Below are positions 10,192 through 21,646 of a stretch of 64,000 nt of DNA, one piece after another (position 1 is the stretch's first letter; the number at the start of each line of letters is the position of its first letter). This DNA comes from Myotis daubentonii (lineage: Eukaryota > Chordata > Mammalia > Chiroptera > Vespertilionidae). Both the position numbers and the translations under genes were made by a program. The notes below the pieces were generated by a model. It ran no database searches. It was given only the letters and a program-made list of their open reading frames with translations, and was not told where the DNA came from. The DNA is taken from NCBI RefSeq assembly GCF_963259705.1, contig NC_081861.1, forward strand, positions 108,592,102-108,656,101, read 5' to 3'.

Positions 10192-12690
10192 GGAAGCAAG
10201 AAAAAGAAATAAAAGGCATGTAAATTAGAAAGGAATAAGTAAAACTGTCACTAATAATAGATGATGTTAGAAAACCCCAAGGACTCAAGAAAACCCCCAC
10301 AAAACTATTAGAATAAATGAATTCAGTAAAGTCACAAGATACAAAATTAACAAACAGAAATTAGTGTGTTTCTATACATTAATAACAAGCTACCAGAAAG
10401 TGAAACTAAGAAAACAATCCTATTTACAATTGCATCAGAAAGAATAAAATACCTAAGAATAAATTTAATCGAGGAGGTGGAAGACCTGTACTCCGAATAA
10501 GGCACTGATGATAAAAACTGAAGACAACACAAATAAATGGAAAGATATACCTACCAAACTCAGGGACTGGAAAAATTAATATTGCTATATATCCACACTA
10601 CCCAAAGCAATCTTCAGATTCAATGCAATTCCCATCAAAATACCAATGGCATTTTTTAAAGAACTAGAACAAAGAATCCTACATTTGTGTGGAACCACTA
10701 AAGACGTCAAATAACCAAAGAAATATATAGGAAGAACAAAGCGGGAGGTATCAAACTCCTGGATTTAAAACTATATTACAAAGCAATAGTAATCAAAACA
10801 GTATGGTACTGGTACAAAAAGAGACAGATATATCAATGAAATAGAGCGCAGCAATAAACCCACAGATACACAGAAAAGTAATGTATGTCAAAGGAGACAT
10901 GATTATACAGTGGGGAAAAAACAGATTCTTCAATAAATGGTGTTGAGAAAACTGGAGAACTACAAACAAAATAATGAAACTGGACCACTGTATTATACCA
11001 TATACATAACTAAACTCAAAGTGGATTACAGACTTTAATGTAAGACCTAAAACCATAAACCTTTTACAAGAAAACATAAGCTGTAAGCTCTTTAATATTG
11101 GTCTTAGATATTTTTTGAAAGTCTGCTCAGACAAGGGCAATAAAAGCAAAAATAAATTGAACTACATCAAACTAAAAAACTTGTGCACAGTGAAGGAAAC
11201 TATCAACAAAATGAAAAGGCAACCTACTAAATTGGAAAAGGTATTTGTAAATCATACATCCAATAAGAGTTTAATATCCAAAATATATATTAAAAAACAA
11301 TTAAAAAATAGTCTCAACATCACTAATCATCAGAGAAATGCAAATCAACATCATACTGAGACATCACCTCAAAAAGACAAAAAAAAAAAAGTGTTGGTGA
11401 AGATGGAGAGAAAAGGGAACCCTCATGCACTGTTGGTGGAAATGTATATTAATGCAGCAACTATGGAGGTTCCTCAAAAATTAAAAATAGAACTACTATA
11501 TGATTTATCAATTCTACTTTGGGGTATTTATACAAAGAAAACAAAAACATTAATCTGAAGAGATATATGCACCCCTATGTACATTGCACCATTATTTATA
11601 ACTAGTGACCTGGTGCACAGATTCGTTCACATTGAAAGGAAATTAATTAGAAGGTGGCCGGCAAGGCGGGACTGGAGAGATAGGCCAGACACACCCTCGG
11701 TCCCTCCCCGTCATCTGTGGAGTGAGCGGGGTCCCTCCAGCATGTGGGGTCCCTTGGCTTGGCCTGTAGGGATCGAGCCGAAACCAGCTCTTCGACATCC
11801 CCCAAGGGGTCCCAGAGTGCAAGAGGGCGCTCTGCAAAGTTGCTGTCGTACAGGGTGTGGAATGCAAACGCAAGTGTGCAGTAAACTGGATCCATGGCTG
11901 ATAGTGCCCCAGCAACAACATAACCCACGATCGAAGGTGGAATCATGCGGCCCCACCAGGAATCGAGCTCCGTCCTCTCTGGTTTTAGGGTGCATCATGT
12001 GAGAACCGCCACTGCCAAGTCACTGCAGCTGGGCAGCTCCTGCGCTGAGCATCTGCCCCCTGGTAGTCAGTGCACATCATAGCAACCGGTCCGATAGGCA
12101 GAGGGACACTTAGCATATTAGCCTTTTACATATGTAGATAATCAAACTATAGAAGCAACCTAAGTATCTATCAATAGATGAATCGATAATGAAGATGTAG
12201 CATAGAGTATATACAATGGAATAGTAGCCATAAAACAATAAAATCTTGCCATTTTCAACAACATGGATGGACATGCAGAATATTATGCTAAGTGAAATTA
12301 AGTCAGAGAAAAAGAAATACCATGTGATTTCACTTACACGTGGAGTTTAAAATACAGAACAAACAAAATTGCAAAACTGACTCATAGATACAGGAAACAA
12401 ACTGGTGGTTACTAGACAGGAAAGCAGTTAGGGAGGCTTGTAAAATAGGTGAAGGGGATTAAGACATACAATCTCCCAGTATAAAAGACGTACGTCATGC
12501 GGATATAAAGTACAGCATAAGGAATATAGTCAATGATATTGTAAGAACTTCGTATGGTGACATGGTAATGATACTAATCATGGGGATCATTTCTCTATCA
12601 ATATAAATATTGAACCACTATGATATAAACCTGAAATGAAGAGGATAGAATATGTCAATTATATTTCAATAAAAATAAACTGAAAAATAA
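10192..12690 (+). mobile_element. L1 LINE, 3' part of ORF2 and 3' UTR, interrupted
   Basis: Starts abruptly in ORF2 (GCAAGAAAAAGAAATAAAAGGCAT, the block before the RT active site). The FADD-coding stretch is lost near 10245. It continues through the C-terminal ORF2 region (11115-11558 is one frame of it) and the standard L1 end (ATGGAATAGTAGCCATAAAACA, ACATGGATGGACATGC), finishing in an A-rich tail near 12690. A Helitron at 11602-12138 splits it. The element is 5'-truncated, full of stops and inactive. Confidence 0.85.
11602..12138 (-). mobile_element. Helitron (HeliBat type), complete non-autonomous copy
   Basis: Minus-strand element: 5' TCTACATATGTAAAAGGCTAA at 12138, 3' end CTAG at 11605-11602. 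The 3' 50 bases resemble the 3' end of the helicase-bearing copy at 42928-45360 (both have AATTAATTTCCTTTCAATGTG near the end). It inserted between host A and T within L1 sequence, without a target duplication, as Helitrons do. The frames inside are GC-rich and unrelated to any family I know. Confidence 0.85.
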
Positions 12691-12935
12691 ATAAATTGAA
12701 GTAGCATAGAAATGTGAAAAAATTAAGATTAAAACAGGAAGGAATGATATATCTGGGATTTGCTTAAAAAATACAGGGTTAGATGTGAAATGAGAAAGTA
12801 GAGGGTATAAAGAAAACATGATAAGCCATAAATTGATAACTGGGATACCAGTACATGAGGGGTTATTATTAATCTCTCCATTTTGAAATGTTTGAAATTT
12901 CCCATAACAAAAAGTTTAAAAAATGAAATGTAATA
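12691..12935 (+). mobile_element. Old L1 3'-UTR fragment (probable)
   Basis: The stretch 12835-12930 (GGGATACCAGTACATGAGGGG, then CATTTTGAAATGTTTGAAATTTCCCATAACAAAAAGTT) resembles the end of ancient L1M-type 3' UTRs. Assignment by pattern only. Confidence 0.45.
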
Positions 12936-13084
12936 CCAAATTTTAGATAGCTAATGAAAGATTGGACCTACCAAATAAAATCCCTTGGAAAGCAGAGATT
13001 TATTATTCTAGTTTTTACCTAGATCGAGAAAACTATCAATTCAATTGTCTTAATGAAAGCTTTATTCTATAAATATTGATGTTT

Positions 13085-13145
13085 AAATCTCTCTCTCTCC
13101 CTCTCCCTTCCTCTCCCTGAAATCAATAAAAATATATTAAAAAAC
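13085..13145 (+). mobile_element. Truncated Ves SINE tail
   Basis: CT-rich stretch followed by CTGAAATCAATAAAAATATATT, the 3' end of a Ves SINE without its tRNA-like head. It sits directly before a full copy. Confidence 0.6.
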
Positions 13146-13154
13146 AACAAGGGA

Positions 13155-13376
13155 GCCCTGGCTGGTTTGGCTCAGTGGATAGAGCGTCGGCCTGCAGACT
13201 GAAGGGTCCCAGGTTCGATTCCAGTCAAAGGCATGTACCTTGGTTGTGGGCACATCCCCAGTAGGGAGTGTGCAGGAGGAGGCAGCTGATCGATGTTTCT
13301 CTCTCATCGATGTTTCTAACTCTCTATCCCTCTCCTTTCCTCTCTGTAAAAAATCAATAAAATGTATTTAAAAAAA
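13155..13376 (+). mobile_element. Ves SINE
   Basis: tRNA-derived SINE: GCCCTGGCTGGTTTGGCTCAG (A box), GGTTCGATTCC (B box), then the bat-specific body GCAGCTGATCGATGTTTCTCTCTC and an AATCAATAAAA tail. It is flanked by AACAACAAGGGAG-like and AACAACAACAAGAGA sequence, which may be a decayed target duplication. Confidence 0.93.
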
Positions 13377-13384
13377 ACAACAAC

Positions 13385-14715
13385 AAGAGAACAATTAATA
13401 CAATTTACCATAATGGTTACATCTGTGGGAAAAGAAGGGGAGCTTCTTAAGGTACTGGTAATATTCTTTTTCTTTAGCTGAGTCATACATACAAGCCATT
13501 CACTTTATTATTGTTCACTGAAATAAATAAAAACACATATGTACACACACATATACTTCATTTGCATGTAAGATATGTACAATAAAAAAGCAATCTGTGG
13601 ACGAGATCCTGGGGCCACACTGTAAGACTGCCTACTTCACCAGTTATCCAGCCTTCTTTGAGATGTTGGTGTTCTTTAATATATAGCACTTATATTATTT
13701 TCAAATTTTACTATGGCAAGCAACTTTAAAATAGATGTCACCCTTGTAGCTTTTCACCTGTGTTGAAAGATTTTCTCAGAATAAATTCTCAGATCTATAG
13801 TCTAAGGGAATGAACATATTTACAATTCTGAGTACTGTACAAACTGTCATATTATGTTGCCAAAGTGTTGTTTATACATATCGACTGAATACAATTTCAT
13901 CAACAATTAGCTATTGCTCTTTTAATTTAATGATTTTTAATTATTAATTTTGCATGTGATTCTTCATAAGAAAATATATTTTCCCAACAGTTTGTTGACT
14001 ATTTGAATCTTCACTTGCCTGTTTAAATTATCTACCTAGTTATCTACAGAGATACTGATATTATTCATATAAAATTTAAAAGTACTCTTTTTATGTAATT
14101 AGTCGTGTTATGAGTTGCAAATACTCCCACTCCATTTTCCTTTTTTTCCCCAGTTTGCTATTTTTCACAGTAGGTGCTATAACTTTTTTATATATTACCT
14201 TTTGCTTGAGATTTCAACAGGGAAAGTTATCTAGTCAATCTCATTTATGATCTGAAAATACAAGTTCAAACAAGGAAATATTTTTTTTGGCTATCAAGTT
14301 GACAGTAATTAAGAATAAGACATTCATAGCCAATGTTGAAGGACTATGGGGAAATAAGCATTTTCATACTCTGCTGGTGAGAATATAGATTGGCAAACTT
14401 TCCTTATGGCAATTCATCTATAAAAATCAGAAGTGTTACTGAACCATCCTCTAAAAATTCAAAGCCACAATTACAGTTCTAGTATTTATCCTGAGGAAAT
14501 AATTAAATATGTACAAAAGATTTAGATACAACATGTTCATCAAAGCATTAGCTTATAAAAGTGAAAAACTGAAAACCTTAAATGTAAAAAAAAAAGTTGT
14601 TTGTTAAAATAAATGTCAGGACATTTATAGAAAATACTTTCTAAGCATCTATTTAAAATGGCACTTAATAATGTTTTTAAATTACATAATCGTAGAGATA
14701 GAGAACAGATTGCAG
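13385..14715. mobile_element. AT-rich, old L1-like sequence
   Basis: Sequence such as 13830-13920 (ATTATGTTGCCAAAGTGTTG, CATCAACAATTAGC) and 14320-14570 (ATACTCTGCTGGTGAGAATATAGATTGG, ATCCTGAGGAAATAATTAAATATGTACAAAAG) resembles the 3' part of ancient L1M elements. No intact gene. Boundaries are unclear. Confidence 0.45.
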
Positions 14716-14907
14716 CCATGGGCAAACTACGGCCCGCGGGCCGGATCCTGCCCGTTTGAAATGAATAAAACTAAAAAAAAAAAAAGACCATACCCTTTTA
14801 TGTAATGATGTTTACTTTGAATTTATATTAGTTCACACAAACACTCCATCCATGCTTTTGTTCTGGCCCTCCTGTCCAGTTTAAGAACCCATTGTGGCCC
14901 ACCCCTG
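14716..14907. mobile_element. Non-autonomous hAT remnant
   Basis: Begins CCATGGGCAAACTACGGCCCGCGGGCCGGAT and ends ...CCATTGTGGCCCACCCCTG. The right terminal repeat is partly deleted. The flanks GATTGCAG (14708-14715) and GATTAGAG (14908-14915) agree at 6 of 8 positions, as expected for an aged 8-bp hAT duplication. The body matches a common bat nhAT family by eye. It sits within old L1 sequence. Confidence 0.72.
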
Positions 14908-15480
14908 GATTAGAGGTTGCCAGGGCTTAGAGATAGGGAAGGAGGAAGGTGTCTGTGACTATGAAAAGGTACCATGAGAGATTCCTATAATGAAACTTTT
15001 CTGTATCTGAATGTGGTGGTGTTCACATCAATCTACATTATCTGATAAAATTGCACAGAACTACACACAACACAGTCAATGTAAAACTGAAATTCTGAAT
15101 AAGGTCATTGGGTAAGGTAAATTTCCTGGTTATGCTATAGTTATGCAAGATATTACTTAACAATGGGGGAAACTGGGTGAAGCATATAAAGGATCTTCCT
15201 ATATTATTTCTTACAACTGAATGTGAGTCTACAGTTATCTCCAAATAAAAAAGTCTTTAAAAGAAACACTGATGAATAATATTCATTTTACATGGAATAA
15301 TATTCATGACATAGTATGAAGTGAAAAATGGAAAGTTTCAAAACAGCACCTATAATATGCTACATTTTTATAAATATAGAAAAGTATACATACATCTATA
15401 CACATAAAATGAGAAAGGGTCTGGAAATATATACATAAAAGTTTTATAGTTATTATTTGTTAATGACAGGACGCTTTAAG
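14908..15480 (+). mobile_element. Old L1M-type 3' UTR
   Basis: The text TTGCCAGGGCTTAGAGATAGGGAAGGA, then CTGAATGTGGTGGTG, CAATGGGGGAAACTGGGTGAAG and TCCAAATAAAAAAGTC follows the order of ancient L1 3' UTRs and continues the sequence left of the hAT insertion. Highly diverged and without genes. Confidence 0.6.
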
Positions 15481-15829
15481 GAAAAAGATATTACCATACC
15501 CACTCTGTCAATTAAGATGCATCCATTGTAAGTGCTGACAATTGTTGAAAATTGTAGGAACCAAAATAATAGTCAACCAAAAAAAAAAAAAGCTTCATAA
15601 ACAGGATGAGTTCCATACTTGATCTTGAAATTTTAATGTACAAGAAAATTAAAAACACATAAGTTGGCAAACCCTACCATACACAGACAGACTATAGGTC
15701 ATTTTTAAGAATGATTTTATTTCAGTGGGAAATTATGTATGTTGGAATCAATGAATAATTTCTAGGGAAACAGATTATCACTTGATATATTTTAGTGGCT
15801 GTATTTTGTTGTTGTTGTTTTCCAGTTTT

Positions 15830-16042
15830 TTTTTATTTTTTATTGATTTTTTTCAGAGAGGAAGGGAGAGGGATAGAGAGTTAGAAACATCGATGAGAGA
15901 GAAACATCGATCAGCTGCCTCCTTCACACTCCCTACTGGGGATGTGCCCACAACCAAGGAACATGCCCTTGACCAGAATCAAACCTGGGACCCTTGAGTC
16001 TGCAGGCTGACGCTCTATTCACTGAGCCAAACTGGTTAGGGC
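15830..16042 (-). mobile_element. Ves SINE
   Basis: Reverse-oriented Ves copy: poly-T/ATTGATTTTTT tail at left, GATCAGCTGCCTCC body and the tRNA-like head GAGCCAAACTGGTTAGGGC at right. Flanked by a perfect 14-bp duplication TGTTTTCCAGTTTT (15816-15829 and 16043-16056). The 71-codon frame over it is not a gene. Confidence 0.95.
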
Positions 16043-16351
16043 TGTTTTCCAGTTTTGAAGGATACACAACCAGGTCATTCTGTTCACCTTCATCAAAAGG
16101 TTTCTAAGCTGACACAGATGTCATGATGTTATCAATAAGGAGTTAATACCACAAGACTTCGTTGGCATCAGGCTTTGATGTCAACAAAGGTAACTCCCAA
16201 AAATAAAGCAACTGCCAACTCCTAAGCTAGGGCACACTAATCTAATATTGATAGTATACGGTATTTTTTTTTAACTTGGAAGAATCCAACAAGCTCAATC
16301 TAATGCCTCAGCTTTAGTCAAAGGAACTCCAGTCTTAATAGTTTGACCTAG

Positions 16352-16500
16352 GTCAAACTTAACTAAGCCTTGGATTCCACATTTGTAAAATGGGGATAAT
16401 CAGACCTACCACAAACAAGGTTATCTTGACAATCAGATGTGATAATGCATTTAAAGAGATTAACACAGTATTTGGCATATAATAAGCGCTAGGAAATATT
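16352..16500 (+). repeat. MIR SINE fragment
   Basis: Sequence TTGGATTCCACATTTGTAAAATGGGGATAAT followed by GATAATGCATTTAAAGAG and TTGGCATATAATAAGCGC is the standard order of mammalian MIR elements. Confidence 0.75.
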
Positions 16501-17224
16501 TTTCATATGTTTAACAGTGAATTATAGGTACTGAAATTAATAAGTGTCATGTATTTGGCTTAGATAGCTCATGCCAAAGTAACACCATTCCTAGAAAAAT
16601 GAGGATTAGAACTCACAACTCACAACTTCCTGATATGCCTGATACCTATATATAAGATCTTATTTCTCTATATTTTAGCTTGTGTAAACTTCTCCATGAT
16701 AATTATTTTAAATCCTATATATAAAAGTAGTTTTAACAAATGTGCAAATTTCAATGACAAATATATGATCCAAAACAATATAAAATGATGAAAAATGCTA
16801 ATAACTAAGGCCATCCTAACAACATGAACTTTGGGATGGACAAATAAAGATATGTAAGAACATTACTCAGAAGAAAAAGGCAGATGTTGGTACTTTTCTA
16901 AATGTGATATAAAACAAGCCAGTCAAGTAGTATGGCATTACCCACTTAAGCTCTTGGTAAAATCCAGTATGAAACACTTACGCTAAGCACCAAACTGGCC
17001 AAGTTGTCCCTGGTCCCTTCCCCTGTCTATTTTCAAACTATTTTTTAAATAGTCTCAATATGAAAACATGAGAGTTCTCATAATCATGATGCTTTGAGAA
17101 ATCAATATGTGTGATAAATTATCTCTTTTTACATTGCCCTTTAGTAAGATTAGAAAAGCAAAAAGACAATAAATGAATCTTTCAAAGTATCTCTACTTTC
17201 TTGGCCATAAATATATATCAAATA
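16501..17224. other. AT-rich intronic DNA, nothing recognised
   Basis: No open frame with recognisable content, no RNA gene and no repeat family that I can name. If the CHM placement is right this is intronic. Confidence 0.5.
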
Positions 17225-18451
17225 TCCTATCTAATAAAAGAGAAACATAGTAATTGGCGTACGACCGATACCCTTTTCATTGGCTAATCAGCGAGATATG
17301 CAAATTAACTGTCAGCCAAGATGGCTGCCGGCAGCCAGGCAGCTTGAAACTAACATGAGGCTTGGTTGCCTCAGTGACGGAGGAAACCAACCTTCCCCAC
17401 CTGCTGCTGCCTCTGAGCCGGCAGTTTAAGAAACTCTGTAACAAATACGCCCAACTTCAGCCAGCAGATTCGCAACATTGTAAGCAAAGGCCAGAAACCT
17501 ACTTTCAGCCGGAGGCCTAAGAGCTGGAGCCAAGCCTCAAGCTAAAGCTGGCCCAGAATAAAAAAAAAAAAAAAAGGAAAAAAGGAGCGTTTGGGAGTTC
17601 AGTCACCCCCAGCCTGAAAACAGCCCTCAGCCCCTCACCCAGACTGGCCAGGCACCCCAGTGGGGACCCCCACCCTGATCCAGGACACCCTTCAGGGCAA
17701 ACCAGCCGGCCCCCTCCCGTGCACCAGGCCTCTATGCTATATAGTAAAAGGGTAATATGCCTCCCAGCACCCGGATCAGCGGAGCCGTGAGGCCTCCCGG
17801 CACTGGAATCAGCATGACAGGGGGCAGCACCCAAACCCCCTGATGGCCCTGCGGCTCTGTGTGTGACAGGGGGCGGGGCCACAACCTCCCTATCCACCCT
17901 GCTCTGTGCCTGATAGGGGGGAGCTCCCCCCCCCCCCACAGGCCCTGCTCTGTGTGTGACGGGGTAGAGCCATAACCTCCCCATCAGCCCTGCCCTGAGT
18001 GTGAGAGTGGCGGCGCCCCAACCCCCTGATCCGCCCTGCTCTGTGGGTGATAGAGGGCAGCACCCCAACCCCCTGATGGGCCCTGCTCTGTGCGTGACAG
18101 GGTACAGAGCCCCAACCCCCCTGATGGGCCCTGCTCTGTGTGTGACAGGGGGCAGCGCCCCAACCCCCGTATTGGCCCTGCTCTGTATGTGACAGGGGGT
18201 TGCTCCACAACCTCCCCATCGACCCTGCCTTGAGTGTGACAGGGGGCGGCGCCCCAACTCCCCAATCAGCCCTACCCTGAGCCCGACCAGGGGCTGCACC
18301 TAGGGATTGGGCCTGCCCTCTGCCACCCGGGAGCAGGCCTAAGCCAGCAGGTCATTATCTCCCGAGGGGTCCCAGACTGCGAGAGGGCACAGGCCAGGCT
18401 GAGGGACCCCCCCCCCCCGAGTGCACAAATTTTTGTGCACCGGGCCTCTAG
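17225..18451 (+). mobile_element. Complete non-autonomous Helitron (HeliBat type)
   Basis: Plus-strand element with every terminal hallmark: it starts TCCTATCTAATAAAAG at 17225 next to host A, and ends with a hairpin (GTGCACAAATTTTTGTGCAC, 18421-18440) eight bases before CTAG (18448-18451), followed by host T. There is no target duplication. The interior has AAGATGGCTGCCGGCAG boxes and a GC-rich tandem array. Long open frames on the minus strand (17517-18299 and two others) are satellite translations. Confidence 0.93.
17836..18300. repeat. 47-bp tandem array inside the Helitron
   Basis: About nine to ten imperfect units of roughly 47 bp with core GCCCTGCTCTGTGTGTGACA then GGGGGCAGCGCCCCAACCCCC. 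Unit length and sequence differ from the 32-bp array in the Helitron at 1-1205. Confidence 0.88.
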
Positions 18452-19669
18452 TATATATATAGTTTTGTAATATATACATAAATATAAAGTGGGAACTGAT
18501 GGTGACTTTTAGTCTATTTTACTTCTAAAAACATTTACATACAAAGTAAACACAGCTTAACTTTTCAGTTAAAAGACTGCACTGAAACTGAATAGGAGAT
18601 AATTTAGAATGAGTAACAGGTCAATCATATGAAATTATAATTGTGTCTGTGCATTGGGATTTTATGTTAAACATGAGAATGTGATGGTGAGCAGCCATAT
18701 TTTAATTGCTATAGCCTGAGTTATCCAAAACATCATGAGAACACTGGAGAAAATGACATGAGGCATGTAAATGAAAATGATGCTGCAGAGGGAACTCTGA
18801 TAACAGATGCGGCTGTATCTGGGGAATTGGTTCAAACTTATGATTTACAGGGAAGGGAAAGCCTCTCCCACCGATTCTTGTCCAGAGTCAGATAACTCCC
18901 TTTATTTTTCTAGGTATTGACAGCAGAAAAAAAAAATATTCCTCCATCAATAAATACCTGAGGAATTGCAAAGAATTTTTTCATAACACCAAAGTCTGTA
19001 GGATTTCATTAGCTCCTTCTGCATTCTCACATTAACAAAGAAGAGTTTCATGCTATACTCCAAATAAGACAAATTTGTTCAAAACCTTCAGGCAAAACAA
19101 ATGACGCAAGCTGGTGAACAAAACAGAATAAAAGAAAAAATAGAAAACCTGTAAACCATCAAACAAAAAAAAAAAAATAGAAATAATGGTAATAGACACA
19201 CAAAAGTCTTTCCACTAAGCGGCCAAAGGGAAGAGGAAGAAGATGACTCAAACACCTGAATCTTCCCAGGGCTCTCCATGGAAAGCATGAGCTCTTTCTG
19301 CAAAGTACTTCTATATAGTATTATGGGCTATAAAAATCAACTACATTTTCTGAGCACCCACTAAGCATTTTACAGGAATTATTTCATTGAATCATTATTT
19401 ACAAATTTAAAAAAAAATGAAACTTGGACATTAAAGAACACAAGAGGCATTGCTCATTCAATCCCAGGTTGTACGATGTTGGAGCCATATCAATCACTAC
19501 ATATATTGCTGAAATGAGATGCATACATATCAAAATGAACAAAATATATGGATGGTATAGCATTTGTAAAACTAAAGGACTTTTGAAATACCATTTTCAT
19601 TCCCAGACTTTAAGACATTTTGCCCCTGGCAACCCCTCCTCCCCCAAAATGTGTAGATAGACAGATTAA
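18452..19669. other. AT-rich intronic DNA, nothing recognised
   Basis: Unique-looking sequence with A-runs (19166-19180) and no convincing coding or repeat signature. The frames at 19088-19303 and 19424-19660 lack any family resemblance. Confidence 0.5.
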
Positions 19670-20155
19670 CAGTGATGGCGAACCTTTTGAGCTCGGCATG
19701 TCAGCATTTTGAAAAACCCTAACTTGCCAAAACCGGTTTGGCTCAGTGGATGGAGCATCGGCCTGCGGACTGAAGGGTCCCGGGTTCGATTCCGGTCAAG
19801 GGCATGTACCTGGGTTGCGGGCACATCCCCGATGGGAGATGTGCAGGAGGCAGCTGATCGGTGCTTCTCTCTCATCGATGTTTCTAACTCTGTATCTCTC
19901 TCCCTTCCTCTCTGTAAAAAATCAATAAAATATACTTAAAAAAGAAAAAAAAAAGAAAAAAGAAAAACCCTAACTTAACTCTGGTGCCGTGTCACATATA
20001 GAAATTTTTTGATATTTGTAACCATAGTAAAACAAAGACTTATATTTTTGATATTTATTTTATATATTTAAATGCCACTTAACAAAGAAAAATCAACCAA
20101 AAAAATGAGTTTGTGTGTCACCTCTGACACGCGTGTAATAGGTTCGCCATCACTG
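19670..20155. mobile_element. Non-autonomous hAT with nested Ves SINE
   Basis: Inverted ends CAGTGATGGCGAACCTTTTG and ...TAGGTTCGCCATCACTG. Without the SINE it is about 235 bp. The interior (GTGCCGTGTCACATATAGAAATTTTTTGAT, GTCACCTCTGACACGCGTG) matches a bat nhAT type. A clean 8-bp duplication is not visible, because the right flank is a GATA microsatellite. Confidence 0.82.
19726..19961 (+). mobile_element. Ves SINE nested in hAT
   Basis: Complete Ves copy (head CCAAAACCGGTTTGGCTCAG, B box GGTTCGATTCC, A-rich tail) with a perfect 15-bp duplication GAAAAACCCTAACTT at 19711-19725 and 19962-19976. It inserted after the hAT did. Confidence 0.95.
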
Positions 20156-20158
20156 GAT

Positions 20159-20202
<44 letters not shown>
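20156..20202. repeat. (GATA)n microsatellite
   Basis: Roughly eleven TAGA/GATA units immediately right of the hAT end. Confidence 0.95.
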
Positions 20203-20394
20203 TGATGATAGATATACATACATATAGGAAGAGGGGTTGTATGCTACAGAGGAAAATTCCTGTCCTATGACCTACATGCAGATTCCAATCCTCAGATATC
20301 TCATTAAATCTTTTTTTAATTTCTTTATTAAGTTATTACATATGTGTCTTTAAATCTTAACCACAGCCATGTGACTCATCTCTTTTCTCTTTGC

Positions 20395-20540
20395 TATTCT
20401 TATCTCTGTTTTACATTTGAGGAAACTTGGTAAGGTGAAATAATAAGGTGCCCAAGTTTACAGAATAGAAAGTGGCAAAGCCAGAACTCAAGTCTGTGTC
20501 TAACACCTGGTTCAGTGTTCTGTCCACCATTTTTTCACAG
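20395..20540 (+). repeat. MIR-like SINE fragment
   Basis: ACATTTGAGGAAACTTGGTAAGG, then GTGCCCAAGTTTACAG, GCAAAGCCAGAACTCAAG and CTGTGTCTAACACC follow the order of mammalian MIR elements. Confidence 0.65.
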
Positions 20541-20814
20541 CCAAACTCCTAAGACCTGGTGCATCACTCAGGCAAACTCACAGCTTTCAGAATGCTGGTT
20601 GAAAGCCTAAGGAGCAGGAGCCTTGCACTCCTCTGCTCTGTTTCTTTCTCTTCCCATAATCTCTCCTTCTTAGAAACCATACTAAGGCAATCTAAACATT
20701 TGCAATTCAAGGAGGTTTACCCAAAGTTTAAAACTACCCAGATCATCCCACAGAAGGCTGGGAATCTGCCTCCCATCCTTTGTATGAGTTTGTGCTGCAC
20801 TCCGGCAGCATGGT

Positions 20815-21090
20815 GTGGTGGGTAGTTCAGAGAAAGTTTTTACCTTATCAGTATAATCCTGTAAGGTAGTTATGAAGGTTAGAAATGATAAATATTCAAG
20901 GGCAGTAGGTAGAGCCTTATTAATTAATGGCAGTTACTTATCCTGGCAGCAGGGTCTAATAGAAAACATACTGAGAGTCAGGAGTCCTAAATCTATTATG
21001 GACTCTCTTATTATGTGATCATGGTCTCTAGATACACTGGGTGATCTCTAAGGGCTCCTTTCATTTTTAATATCTGTGCTTTTAAAAATG
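20815..21090 (+). repeat. MIR-like SINE fragment (diverged)
   Basis: Pieces such as ATCCTGTAAGGTAGTTATGAAGGTTAGAAATGATAA and GAGAGTCAGGAGTCC ... TTATGTGATCATGG recall MIR segments in broken order. Weak support. Confidence 0.4.
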
Positions 21091-21160
21091 AATGTAACAA
21101 ATGCTTGTTTTAAAAAAATCAAGCTGGACAGAATAAAATTATGTAAAAAGTGAAAGACCC

Positions 21161-21405
21161 TACCCTAGCCAGTTTGCTCAGTGGTCAGAGCATCAGCCTG
21201 GAGACTGAAGGGATGCGTGTTCGATTCCAGTCAGAGGCACATACCTCAGTTGCAGGCTGGATCCCCAGCCCTAGTTGGGGCATGTGCAGGAGGCAACCAA
21301 TCCATGTGTCTCTCTAACATGTTTTTCTCTCTGTTGTTCCCCCTCCCTTCCACTCTCTCTAAGAATCAATGGGGGAAAATATATCTTCAGGTGAGGCTTA
21401 ATAAG
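21161..21405 (+). mobile_element. Ves SINE, older subfamily
   Basis: Head TACCCTAGCCAGTTTGCTCAG, B box GTTCGATTCC, longer middle with a duplicated CCCCAGCCC part and tail ATATCTTCAGGTGAGG. Flanked by AAAAAGTGAAAGACCC at 21145-21160 and 21406-21421. Confidence 0.92.
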
Positions 21406-21526
21406 AAAAAGTGAAAGACCCCTATCTTGCCCTGTTCAATACATTCCCAAGGTAACACTTGTTACCACTTTCGTTATTTTATCTGTATTCTAAATATATA
21501 CAGGTATATGTAAATATATGTATATA

Positions 21527-21646
21527 CAGGGTGGGGCAAAAGTAGGTATACAGTTGTTCCTATGGAAAATAATATAATTAATAAATAATAATAGGAGAAC
21601 TGTTTCACATACTCACAACTGTAAACCTACTTTTTGCCCCGCCCTG
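21527..21646. mobile_element. Tc1/mariner-type MITE
   Basis: A 120-bp near-palindrome with ends CAGGGTGGGGCAAAAGTAGG and, inverted, CCTACTTTTTGCCCCGCCCTG, flanked by TA on both sides (21525-21526 and 21647-21648). The inner arms ACAGTTGTTCC and CACAACTGT also pair. No coding capacity. Confidence 0.9.

Noticed and set aside
17517..18299. A 260-codon minus-strand frame and overlapping shorter ones
   Set aside because: They lie inside the Helitron and repeat with the 47-bp array; no independent coding signal.
19662..20163. 8-bp target duplication for the hAT at 19670-20155
   Set aside because: Left CAGATTAA and right GATTAGAT do not align at the same offset; the right flank is microsatellite, so no claim is made.
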